Below, in pieces: positions 12,801 through 24,100 of a DNA stretch of 64,000 nt (positions are counted from its first letter, which is position 1; every line of letters begins with the position of its first letter). The position numbers and the translations under genes are program-made. The notes under the pieces were generated by a model. The model made no database searches. It was not told the DNA's origin and was given only the letters and a program-made list of their open reading frames with translations. This DNA is from Ectocarpus siliculosus (taxonomy: Eukaryota > Sar > Phaeophyceae > Ectocarpales > Ectocarpaceae): positions 5,153,273-5,217,272 of the forward strand of contig FN649729.1 of NCBI GenBank assembly GCA_000310025.1, in the 5' to 3' direction.

Positions 12801-14677
12801 TAAATCTTTGCCGCAGTGGCGTTGAGCTCGCCGGTAGAGCTCGCGAAAATTCAGCCGTGCCTGTACTTCCATGATGACGTCCGAAACGGACACAAGAAGA
12901 TGCTCGATATTCTCGAGGGGTTCCGTCTCGTGCGTGCAGCCAACGCTGCAATTTTCCCGCCCGGACTATACTGCAGGAAGCTGAATCCAATCATGCTAGA
13001 GAAAATTCAGCTTACTCAAGTAAGTCGTCTGGCCCAGGAAACTCAAGGAGAGCAGCCGGTGGCAACAGTCAGTGTCGATTTGCGACGTTAGCGCACATGT
13101 AAATCACCGAAACCCCGCGTAGATGAAGTGCAGCCGCAACCTCATGTTGTAGATATCCATACAAATGCCGTTGGGACAAACGCATCTCAGGTGAGCAGTG
13201 CGAAGCTTCTGCTAGCAGAACATGGTCCAGGGAGGAAGTCTCACCACTCGGGTGCTATCAACTCGGCGGCTTCAGTCCTCCGTTCATGGTACGTTCGTGT
13301 GCGTGGCGTTTTTACCTACATGTGGGCATCTTCGACACTCATGTTCGGTTTCAACTAATACGTGGACCCGGACTAGAGCTCTCTTGTTCTACCTTGCAAG
13401 GAGTTTGATACGACGTTGATCCTGCCACCCATGGTGTTGGTGTTGGCTCACGTCCTTCAAGCTACATGCGGTGTTGTTTCTTAATGTCATGGGGCCGGAG
13501 TAAACAAGATGGTTCAGCACGCATACCTACCATATTTTTCTTGTTCTTGTCCACGTCTTTCGTCGTGTTGGCCAAACCACGTTTTCTACAGATGCCTAGT
13601 AATTGTGCTTCACGTTAGCCATGCCCGGCCCTTTTACCACGCGAGGCTTTTGCCCCGGTAGCACCTCGTATCAGCTATGTATCATACGACGCCTTGTCAA
13701 TGAATCTGTTTTCACCGTACCCCCGCTCTCATTTCGCGAACGTAATCAAACACGTATGTACGTCGTCGGTCTCCCACCACCCCATTCAGGCGACTGCTAT
13801 AGCTACTGTAGTGATATGCATCTTGCCGATGCTTCGCACTGATTCTCCTCGCGCCCTGCTCGCATCAGTTCCGTCACACCCCTCGAGTGTACGTCCCTGG
13901 TCTGGGGTTGTGTCGACGAATATTCGAGGGTAACCGCGTGCACTATGACGGTTGAGAAACTATGCTTAACAGTAAATCTTTCTCAGTCGTTTATCGTCGT
14001 AGTTCATATGGCCAGCCATTGATGGCACACCTTCTGTCAGTGGCGCATCGTTGGTGCCGCGCAGGTGTTCATGTGTGCCAGAGAGGGCACGGGCGAGGAG
14101 CGGGATTGATGTCATGTTGGAAATGAAAAACCCGTAAGAGTCTAGGATACGAAAGAACACGCCCAACCCCCAAGAAGTAAATCTCTATCTGTCTATACGT
14201 TGACACCGCGCGCCCTGCATTCGGTGTGCGTGCGTAACCAACAGCTTCACGCGGCAGGTGAGCAAGGCGATGTCCGAATTTTCTGGCGCCTCGCCGCGAT
14301 CGAACTCGACGCAGAGAGGCGGCAGCACCAGCGGTGATTATCGATCAGCGGGTCCCACAAAGTTAGCACCCATGCCGGCTAGAACGTCACATGGTGCGCA
14401 CTCTGCAGAAGCGGCATCAGCAATGGGTGGAGGCCGAGAGAAAAATAGAACGAAGAGCAGTTCCGGTGGTGGCCCTGCCGGCGCGGGAGTAGCTGCAGTC
14501 CACCAGCGAGACAGCCCATCCCCTGTAGGGCGTGGCGGGTTGGGTGTGGCTGTATCAGGCAGGGATGGCGGCGAGGGATCGCTGTCGCAACGGCAGCAGC
14601 AGGGAGATGACAGGGTAGACGCGGCAGGACGAGATCGGCGCAACCACGCTTTTTCGTCGATTTGCACAGTATCGTAA
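870..14677 (+). CDS. ADCY10-like AAA/STAND ATPase with TPR-like repeats (5' partial)
   Basis: A chain of 23 exons with matching phases gives 1,118 residues and a TAA stop: 870-965, 1642-1695, 2009-2140, 2344-2409, 2935-3039, 4248-4352, 4545-4719, 4908-4999, 5406-5509, 6291-6492, 6718-6822, 7326-7448, 7943-8026, 8254-8388, 8719-9141, 9581-9748, 10198-10515, 10880-10933, 11540-11626, 12219-12277, 12827-13019, 13134-13190 and 14258-14677. Walker A is GAHGTGKS, split between the first two exons. A Walker B-like strand is AVFILDNVHLMD, followed by LLLVLTATP, a sensor-like SGGNPYW, and YYKFRNSMVHMVLYN followed by RKRMH, which resembles the end of the NTPase module in soluble adenylyl cyclases. Helical TPR-like exons follow (7943-8388), then a roughly 590-residue low-complexity tail. 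No cyclase catalytic domain is visible; it could lie left of the window. Alternatively this is a stand-alone STAND ATPase. The small exons 2344-2409, 10880-10933 and 12219-13190 are the least certain. Confidence 0.78.
3251..3745. repeat. Fold-back element with ~190-base inverted arms
   Basis: Bases 3251-3440 reappear as the reverse complement at 3557-3745 with only scattered mismatches. Both arms begin CCCATGTTTATGGTTTCC when read inward, and both encode the peptide LTFSTFWAVCLPNECESAV on opposite strands. The 116-base centre contains a further near-palindrome around ATCTTGGGCCAAGAT, so the whole element could fold as one long hairpin. It lies inside the intron between exons 3039 and 4248 of the ADCY10-like gene. 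It has no transposase-like frame, so it is probably a non-autonomous element. Confidence 0.75.
7501..7550 (+). repeat. Interstitial telomere-like TTAGGG array
   Basis: About eight consecutive units of TTAGGG or close variants (TTAGG, TTCGGG, TTCTGG) run through these 50 bases. The array starts 53 bases after the donor of the exon ending at 7448, within an intron of the ADCY10-like gene. TTAGGG is the telomere repeat of many eukaryotes, so this is either a small interstitial telomeric site or a chance microsatellite. Single TTAGGG-like words recur elsewhere in the window. Confidence 0.8.
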
Positions 14678-16666
14678 CGTTTGTGTTTCTCCTGTTTTGT
14701 CTCCAATAGCTAGTTGATCGTTCAAGAGACGAAACTGTAAGGTGATCTCACACGGGGACTGATAAGCGGGCCCTCGTTGTCACAAGCAATTTTCACTTGG
14801 TCAGTCTACGGAGAGAATGGGCGGTTTCTCTGATGATCTCGAGTCCTACTCTGGCACAAGGCTTAGAACTTTTCTGAGTTTTATGATTACCACAAAGGAA
14901 TTGAATGAATACTTCCGGTTGGTATGGTTGGTTGTCCGTGGATTGGTTGCGCACGGCCGGAGGGTAGCGTCGCATAGTTTTTCAGGTGCTTCTCGTCCCG
15001 AGGTTGTACGGCACCCTCGGCGGGATGTTGGAAGTACAGTAGTGGAGAAATGTTCTGCTCCCGTCGCCCACGCTCTTTCGCGTACTGTGCCCCATGGCAT
15101 CATACAGAACAGGTTCATCGTGTCAGCCAAGAATGTCAGACCCCCGTCGGCTAGCATCAGTGTACAGAACGGTTCTCAGCGCAGACACCTCAGGTGCTGA
15201 GGAGTCATCCAACGAAGTAGGTGCCAACCTACGTAGTTGTAGCAGCATATGGCGGGCTCCAGGTTCGTTGTCTTGGACATGATTATTGATAGTCTTTCCC
15301 CGACGCAACACAGAACAAGAATCGCACCTCGATGTCGTTGTTCGGGTCGTCGATAGGTGCAGCTGAGTCGAGCTGAAACGGTTTGCTGCAGGCGCGTCAG
15401 AGCATATGGTATGATGCCGATTGTGTGGGTGCGCTATTCTGCGGTACAGCACCGATCGGTGTCAACTCAAGCCGAACCACGAATGAGCAGAGCCAGTAGC
15501 CATGGTGGTTCTTTCAGAGACCCCGTCATCCAAACCTTGGCGTCAAATAATAGAGGCGTACCAACATGACACGTCACGATACACGGGGAGGATCGGCGGT
15601 CGGGCACAAGAAAGGAAGGAAGAAAGAACTGTTTCCCACCGGAAAACATGGCCGTTGCCAGGCAAGGCCTGTTGACTTCATTTGTGTCGTGCCACAGAGA
15701 TCTGTTGACGACGAAGTAATTAATTCGGGGAAATTCGCAGCAAAAATGCCTTCTCTCAACAACTCTTCTCGCCGCTTCGACCGTCTCAACGGGTGCGGGT
15801 GTACTACGAAACACGTGATACCGTTCGTAATCGACTTGGGTGTGAAACTTGCTTCCTCTATACTGGAGAGCCAAGAGATCAACCAACAAAAAAATCGCGA
15901 CTGATTGAACCACCGGAAAACGTAAAATTTGACACGAGCCTCTGAGATCCATGTCATCTACACTAAAGAGGGGCAAAAAACAATCGAGCTTTGTGGTTAG
16001 GGACCCTCCTCTTCTTTGGACATGCTTGAAGGGAAGCGAAAGTCATACTCCATCCTATTACGTTCTTCTTCAACGGAAGCTCGTAGTCTTTGCCCGGATT
16101 TCCTATATGCAGCGTGCACTGTACAACGCTCGAAGACGAGTATTCCATACGCGCAAATGTTTTTGCCTCGTGTCCCTTGTTTCCCGACGCACCCCGATGT
16201 CTATGGGCGTGTCGTGTTGCAGTATGCTCGAAATATGTTGTACCCGACCACGCAAGAGGTGTAGCCGCACCCGTGATGTCCTGTCTGTGCGTCTTGCCCT
16301 GTGCTCAGCAAGCACTCAGAAATCCGAAAACCATTCCTGCACACAAGCGAGCACGGTTTGGGATGGCTCAAAAATTGCATCGTAGGATTATTAATGCTCG
16401 TCGCATGCATCGGCGACCTCGGCATGCGGGATTCGGGGCAAAGTAGTTGGAATCTAAACCGGCGTGAGTGAGGGTTGGCGAACGGGATGATGGACTTCTG
16501 ACCGAGATCCTTGTACGTGTAGTGCACCGTTGGTATGGGCGCCACGAGGCGCGGCCAGGACGTTTAAGGTTCAACCTGCAGTTTGCCTTGAACCGTTCTT
16601 CTTCACCATCAAAACTTGGACAGCAGTGGGAAAGAAAGCGGGCAAAGCAACTAAGTGATTGCCCAC
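14678..16666. other. Convergent intergenic region between genes 1 and 2
   Basis: The stop of the ADCY10-like gene (14677) and the last recognised PKG exon (16667, ending in phase 0 at a donor) face each other across about 2 kb. The region must hold both 3' untranslated regions and at least one short terminal coding exon of the kinase gene, which I could not identify. Minus-strand open frames such as 15467-15976 show no recognisable domain. Confidence 0.5.
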
Positions 16667-19600
16667 CTGGTCCCCTGTATATACGTCGTTCACGTTAGCA
16701 GTTTCCGGTTCTGGGGAGGGAGCGGGCTCATCTGGCACCCAAGGAGCCGGTATGAACTTCGCTTCTAACTTATCCCAGTCTAGTCCGGCGAACATGGCGT
16801 GCATTTTGACATCGTTCATCCTGGGAACCATGGTGAAGAAAGGGGGGGTGGGAAAAGGAGAGGAGGGAGGGAGCGCTGTTGCTTGTACTTTTGCTTATGT
16901 ACCCTTTCGATGTTTTCCGTGCATCGGCACAACTCTCTCTCACGGCAGCAAATCACATCTCATGGTTCCTTTTCAGGGGCACGCAGGAGGCCCACCGGTA
17001 CACTACTGCGCATCCACGAGGACCGTCGGGCATCCGTGGCACGTCCAATTGACGCCTGAAGTCACCGCGACTGACTCTTTTTCGCTGATCAAACGACCTC
17101 CTCCCTCGTTGTCCATCACTGCCTTGTTTCATCACGGGTGCAGCCCAAGCTGGGTATATTGGACGTTTCCATCCCAAAGATATATGTACAACACAAAATG
17201 TTGCTTACCCGTCGGCGTGGTTCCCCAGTCGATCTCCCGGCTCAAACGCTAACATCCCCGAGATCACATCTCGGCACTCGGCTCCTCCACCCGCTTTCTC
17301 GTCGAAATCGTCGGGAAAGTCAACTCCCTTCTTCTTCACACACGCGATATTTGTGAAGAGCTGCGCTACGTCTTGTTCTGAGCCTGGTAGGACGAATGGC
17401 GTGCGCGCTTCCACCAGCTCAAACATTAGCACCTGGAGGATCGATCGGCCAGCAGACAGGAACAGTACCGAGGGCATGACACGACCAAATATCCATTACA
17501 TGCTGTCCTTGGACGTTCATCCACTGACATGCCCACAGAACCCGCACCCACAGACATGTCCCCTGATGATGTGCCTATGGACACGTCGGCGGACTTCATG
17601 TGACCTGCTCTATACGCCGTTCTCTACCGGGACGCCAAAGCCCCTTCCCCACTGTTGACATCAACGACATCTTCTCCGAATGGTGCCGGGGTGTTTTGCA
17701 CGTGCTGGCAGTCTCCTCGCAGCGAAGACGCGCAAGGGCTAACCGCTGACACAACACGGGACATATGAAGTACACGGCAACCTAATACACTGTAAGCACA
17801 CCTACCTAGTCGTAACCTCGCGACGGTCTATTCAATTATGGGCAATTATCGGTGGTGAATTTAGGTTCAGGTTTGGCGCTCTTTGCTTCCGCTGAACCTT
17901 TTCAGTTTTCGAGCGAACCGAGGCACGCATATGGACATGTGCACATGCATGTCCCCCTGGAAGCCACCCACCCGTTCTCACCCCGATCTTGTTCTTCGGC
18001 CTGGGCACAGCATTTCCACGGATGGGTCAGCACAAAGGAGATACTAGACAGATTTGACACCCATCACCACGTTCTGCGACACAAACAACAATACCAGCAA
18101 CGGAATGAATTAAAGTACACGACTAAGCCTAACCCTAGAGATCCTTACCCCTAACGCCCAAAGGTCCGCCGACTGATCGTGTCCCTTGTTAAAGATGAAC
18201 TCTGGAGCGAGGTACTCAGGCGTTCCGCACATCGTATGCGATCGAGGATGCATCTGTGTCTCCCCTCCGACCGTCACAAAAAAGGGTATGCGCTTGGCGA
18301 AGCCCATGTCGATTATTCTCAAGTATCCTGCACGTTTTATAGATCAAATACGTTTTTCAAGCAGCGGGTGACGCTCTGAGGATGGGAAGTTTACATCAAG
18401 ATCTAGACACGAGCCATGTAAAATATATTGTCTGCTCCAAGTGTCTCTAGTTTACAATTATTTCAAGAATACAGGCTTTTACCTGTGCACAATCACTCGA
18501 AAATCTTCCTTGTCACCCTACACTGTGCCAAGTACAGAAACCAGCATAGGAATCGTCTTCCCAGAATGCCAGGAACACCCTGCAGAAGCCACTTGCAATA
18601 GTTTTACGTATTATCGAGATCATACGTTCTTGGGAAAACAATCATACGTTTTGGGAAAACAAAGCATCTGGTTAAACGTTAGCCTCATTGGCACCGAATT
18701 CGATTCCTGGTGATGCACTTGGGCTGAGTAGCGCATGCGAGAAAAAAAAAAACTTCCTACGGAGCAGTGTTGAGCAACCACCGGAGCCGAGTGTCCCCAC
18801 CTGAAAGTTGCTCATAGGCGCAATCAAAAGGGAATTCCGTTGGGATAAATCAGCGGTAGGTGGCGTGCTCCCCTCACCGCAGTCATCAACAATCAGGTTC
18901 TCCGGCTTAAGGTCCCTGTATGCAATGCCCTTGCTATGCATGTAGCCCACTGCGTCTACGACCACCGCACCGTAGAACATCACGTGGTCTGGCGGTAAGC
19001 CTGAGGGTTAGGAATGGCGTTGGGGCACGAAATAAAGCCCTTTTTAGGCAATGTCACGATGACATACCTCATCGGTCGGATAGATGAGGGTGGTCAGGTT
19101 AAGTCACAGAGACATTACCAAGACAACCAGAAAGGCCGAGGCTCAATTCGCGACTTGCCACCGCCATAAATCTTTGTTGGCGCTGCTGCAGTCGTCTGCA
19201 GTGCTGCCGTGGACGATACGATAGAGCCGGGCGGTTCTCTTGCATACTCCTGCGGTTCCGAACCAAGAGACCGTGGTCACCAGCAAAAACCTTGTTGAAA
19301 TTTCCGTGCCTTCCACCCTGATCGGCTGTATTTTATATCCTCTAATGCTTCACCAACAACCCTGTAGTCACCCCGGCAGTGCAAAGTACAACGCGGTTCT
19401 AACGATTGATGCGCCTCTTACGGTATTCCCTCCACTCATCCTAGGACGCCCTTGGTGGGACGTTTGATAGGGATGGCTAGTCTGGCTCATGTGAACAACG
19501 AAGCAGGTGTTGTCGCCATATTCAATAGCTGAAAGGAACGGTGCTCGAGGGGTCTAACACCTCGGACTTGGCTCGTGATACCTCTGCGAGGTGTTGCTTC

Positions 19601-21157
19601 AATCGATTGGCGATCCCATTTCTGTCTTCTCTCATTCAGCTGGCTCACACCTGAGCTGAACCCGCTTGACGATTCGTAGATGACCGACCACAGCTCGCCT
19701 CCGATGAGTAGTTCGGTCAAAAAGTAAACTCGGTTGGCGTCTTGGAAGGTGGTGTACAACCTCAACACGAACGGGTGATTGAACAACTCTAAAACCTGTA
19801 GGTCACGGGATAGACACGAGCGATATCTGGATGGTGTGAGCACGTCGCAACAAGACAAACACTACTTTTGGCTTGCAACGCGAAATTGATTGGTGTGGTT
19901 AACGGTCGTACTCACCCACAAGTACTTTCTCGAGGCCCTTCACCCGAACCATGTACCTTGCGGTCATATCTGCGTACCAAACCCTCCGCGCTAAAACCTA
20001 GATTTGATCTTGTGTACAACACGGAATCAAGCCATTCACGTCCTACTTGCCGTATTGTCTCCAACGTCGAACGCTGTCCTTGCCTCCCCCATGTTTCAAA
20101 AAACGACATTTGCGGCGGAACGCCCTCCATCCTTCAGAAAGTCCCGATGTTCGGCCATGGATTTCGGTCCGATAAATGCATCAAGCTCAAACTTGGTGCA
20201 GCACCCAAAACGAGCATACAACAAACTATGGCAGGGAGGCCAAGCGACGATCATCTGGAAGGTCACTCACAGTCTTCTCGTCCTTTATGTGTTGGACCTG
20301 ACCCCCTTCCACAACCCCACGCTTGCTAAGCGACTTGAGGGCGAAGAAGTTCCCGTGCATCACCCCTTGCTTTTTTCGGACCACGGTAACGAAGCCGAAG
20401 CTCCCCTGCCCCAGGAATTCCTGGATTTTTCATAGCACGCATACACAGCAGAATTGTATTTATCATTGCAGCGCCACATCGACTGCTTTTATCGGTTCTG
20501 CCGCAAAACATTGGCTTCATAGGAGTCAGTACAAGGAACTGCGTAGAATGGGAGATTGCCAACGACTACAACATTGTGGATCGAGCAAGAAATACAGCGC
20601 GAGTGTACCCACCAATCAAGATCAACGGGTAGGAAACGAAAGACACCAAGCGAGCACAGGGACGGAGAAGCGTTGCAGATGTGTTCGTAAATACATTACA
20701 CAACACCACGGACTTTTAGCACAATCTTACTACCTAGAGTCGAAGCTAAAAGAGGTAAAGGAGGAGTGGGAGAGAATTTTTGAGAACCTACATCTGTCCT
20801 CAAAACACCCTGAAACGTAGCCATGTCGTAGCATCTTAGTTTGGAAGATGGTTGATGATGCTTTACTCGTTTCTGCTGGGATTGGTTAGCCAGAACCCTT
20901 AGACAAGCTATGCGGAGCGCTTGTCGTTTAACATCGAACAGACAACAGGAGGCGATGCAAAAACATTTACGAAGAGAAGAGGTGCGCGATTGAATTCTAA
21001 CCATCTGTTCGAAGCTGTGCACAGTCAGCTTCTCGGACTTAAGCGCCAGGTCGACTCCAGGGTTCGCCACCAGCGATTGCCTTGATACCGGCCTTCGGTC
21101 CCGAAATGTGTTGATGGATGAAGCGAAGCGCCCACCGTCTCCCACGCCGCCTAGCAC
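16667..21157 (-). other. PKG catalytic domain exons (seven, phase-consistent)
   Basis: These seven exons join without a frame break. 21002-21157 is the linker ending LTVHSFEQM. 20271-20420 holds GQGSFG, the lysine of FALKSL and the C-helix HIKDEK. 19651-19795 holds the hinge, [13 protein letters not shown], with Thr at the gatekeeper position directly before the hinge Glu. 18878-18988 holds YRDLKPEN. 18149-18327 holds IIDMGFAKR, an extended activation segment, and the phosphorylatable Thr in [10 protein letters not shown]. 17209-17432 is the C-lobe, with [11 protein letters not shown]. 16667-16820 is the AGC C-tail with [11 protein letters not shown]. Apart from DMG, the catalytic residues are intact, so an active kinase is expected. 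A suspected frameshift in 20271-20420 vanished on recounting a run of five C at 20302-20306. Confidence 0.88.
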
Positions 21158-24100
21158 CTGCACTGTGTCGTGAGCTTGTGTCAGTATCGTCATCGTCTGG
21201 TATTGTTACGTTTAACTTTACCGGTGGTGGTCTAATATTGGCACTTGTGGCCGTGTCTCACGCCTTGCCTCCGAACACCGAAAGCTAGCGAGAGCATACA
21301 AACGGTGGACGTAATAGGTCACAATCGACGAACTGAAATGACGCTGAAATCAAATCCTTCGAAAATGGACTCCGAGTGAGAGGCCGGTTGAGGGTGTACA
21401 GACAAACCTTTCGGTTAGCTTCGGCCAATCTGCCGATATCTGTCAGAGGTTGCGGTTGAAACAACTATACGTGAAGAGTTTTTATAGCATACATGTGCCT
21501 CAACGTCATTCCTTCAGCGGGCATGGAGACAGTCAGTGGGCCACATTGACTGCAGAAAACGCCCGCACTTAACAACTTGGTGCATGTAGTTCAGAAATTG
21601 ATGTAGCCTCAACCAAATCAAATCAAACAACTTGAGCACCATTTATGAGCTTGGCTAAGAACCCCACTAAAACCCACATAGCGACCATTCGTATCATGAC
21701 CAAAACTAGAGATTCGTGAGCCTGGGTGCTTTCTGCGTTCGACACGAAACACATTCCCTCTGTTAGGTGCATCCCGCTCCACTAGAATATCGCCCGGTGT
21801 TCACGTCCTTTCGAAGACTAGAATTATCAGTGATCCTCAAGGGCTATGGTCAGGGCTTGACGCTTTAATAGAAAACATCCTCTACCTTATCGAAAGGCCC
21901 CACGGTTTTGGTGAACCGAGAGACGTCGAAGTGGCCAATCTTCACTTCTCCTTTAGCTGCGATCTGCACCGGAGACAGCGCAGTAAATGATGTTTGCGCA
22001 CGTTTTTCATCTTCAGCACCCTCGACTTTCCTGAGGGAAATCATCACAGAACCGGAATGCAAGCAGCGCTTGAAATCAGGATGGCGTGTGTACGATCGGT
22101 TGTAAGCGGGAGCTCGAAAGGGGGGGGGGATAGTTAGGCTCAACAGTTGTGGAAGAGCCAGGACCTAGTTGCAGTTAGCTGTTTTCCACCTCAAGGTGAT
22201 CAAGGTCACGCGCTCATCTACCCTAAAGTTTTGCATCCAGTGTGGATATATATTCAAGCTATTCTGGGTAGCCGCCGGTAGCGGGATATGACGCACGCCC
22301 AAGTTGACCAAATCGTTGAAAATAGAGTTCTTACATTGAAGGCACACGGTGCTTGGTGCTTGCGACGTATCGTAGCCCAAAGCGAAAACCCGACAGGTTA
22401 CCGTTCTGAGTGTGAAAACGTTTCTTGCAAACAAAATTATGTAGTCTGTATGTCAAGTGCGGCAAGCCTTCCAGCAGCAATTCCCCTCCAGTCCAATAGC
22501 CGAAACAACGTGAGAGGCTACCAAGAAAGGGAAGGCAGTGCCAAGCGATGCGTATGGGCATATCCTTCAATATGCCCAAACGCTTGCAACAATAACTTGA
22601 GGGATCCCCCAATAATCACGACAGAGAAGCTGGCGAAGAAGGCGGACGCTCAGTGCAACATGGTCGAATCCCACGAGTTTCACAGTTCGCTTCAAACCAA
22701 CAGGTTTGTTACTGTGGCTGTGAAGGGATGATTGCTGGTTGTTCCCGGCGTGTTGCCGAAGAGTCATGCTTGCCTCTGAAGCTGCGAAGATACACTCAAA
22801 TCCCAACCGGGCAGGCCGTCGACATCCAACTCCGCCGAGGCCAGCAATACCGGCACCCCCAAGAAGCAACCCTTGCCGTACACCACCTGACATAGAAATT
22901 GATGCCGAACAAGGAGTCGTGCACAGTTAGGAAAGCCTAAGATATGGAATACCCGTAAGAACACTTGTGCGGAGTAGGCGCCATGTGTATCCTACACTCC
23001 AAACGTTTTTCGTTTATGGGCATGACGAGCAATTACAAGTCCGGGGCAGGACGATACCAACTGGAAAGTTAGCGCAGCAGTTGAATGTTCAGCGCGGATG
23101 AACGGTGCCTCCTTGGTGGCTTGGGTTAACTGAAATCTGTTGGAAAGCTAGCCGACTCCCCGACATGAACATTTGGGCTTCCATATCTGTCGAAATGCCC
23201 GACCAACCTTCTACGTTCGTCCCAGAACAGGTGACGGTCCAACCAAGGTTGTGGTAATGGCGGGAAACGTGGTGTAGCAGCATCTATCTTCAGTTTGGAC
23301 CGTTGGCGTATATTCCGGAAACTATCGGTACGTCGCAACGGATCCACCCACTCACCTCCCCTCTATCCTCGTCCCAATATGGCTGGCAATCCGAATGAAT
23401 CGCCCCCATTCCATTCACGCCTCCGAGATTCAGCCTCCCGTGGCCCCGGGAAAGCGCTGTCCGACCCCCCTGGAGACGAGTCATCGAGGAAGGTTGGTTC
23501 ATTCCACCAACACTGACCGCTTTTTCCCCAGACCTACGACATGTTATACCGGGGAGAAGTATGATATTCCAGGGAACCATACGCTACGTGCAAAGGGACG
23601 TGTTGTGCAAGGCGGGTGCTCACGCACATAAAAAGGCACAGCGGCCAATGGTATGGCAACATAGGCATCCAAGTTGCTCTAGGCCGTGTACACCGAGAAC
23701 AGTACGTACATCGCATTAGCATATACGTCACGGCACGGTTGAAAGGTACGATGACGGAAGGGGGTATGCATCTCAGGAAGAGTGGGTGGAGAGATGATTC
23801 TCCTTATATGGGTGTCCACTGGCGTTTCTTGATGGAGTCACGAACAAACGTGATCCGTCTTACCTTTTCACCACCACAAGCTGACACAACCATAAGGACC
23901 AATCGCATGGTTTTCCCGTTTCGTACTAAGTCCCTGCTTACGTACGTAATTTCGCTTGAGCTTACTATCATCTGTCGTTCGAGGAGGGAGCCCCGTCAGC
24001 ACCCTCCTCGGTCAGATTGTACTCACGTTTCCGCCACCCCCAGTAGATCCAACCATCGAGTGTCTAGCGGTTCTGGGCCTGGCCGGTGGTGATGCTCCGG

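Noticed and set aside
20271..20420. Apparent two-base frameshift after the glycine-rich loop of the kinase
   Set aside because: Caused by miscounting a run of C; the plus strand has five C at 20302-20306 and the frame reads through to HIKDEK.
22331..22612. Minus-strand segment reading [14 protein letters not shown], resembling a CNB phosphate-binding cassette
   Set aside because: No splice acceptor in a usable position and the residues around it do not fit the fold; it was not accepted as the missing CNB2 exon.
23126..23347. Minus-strand HVGESASFP, also resembling the CNB cassette
   Set aside because: Followed by a stop after a few residues, with no donor in a suitable phase.
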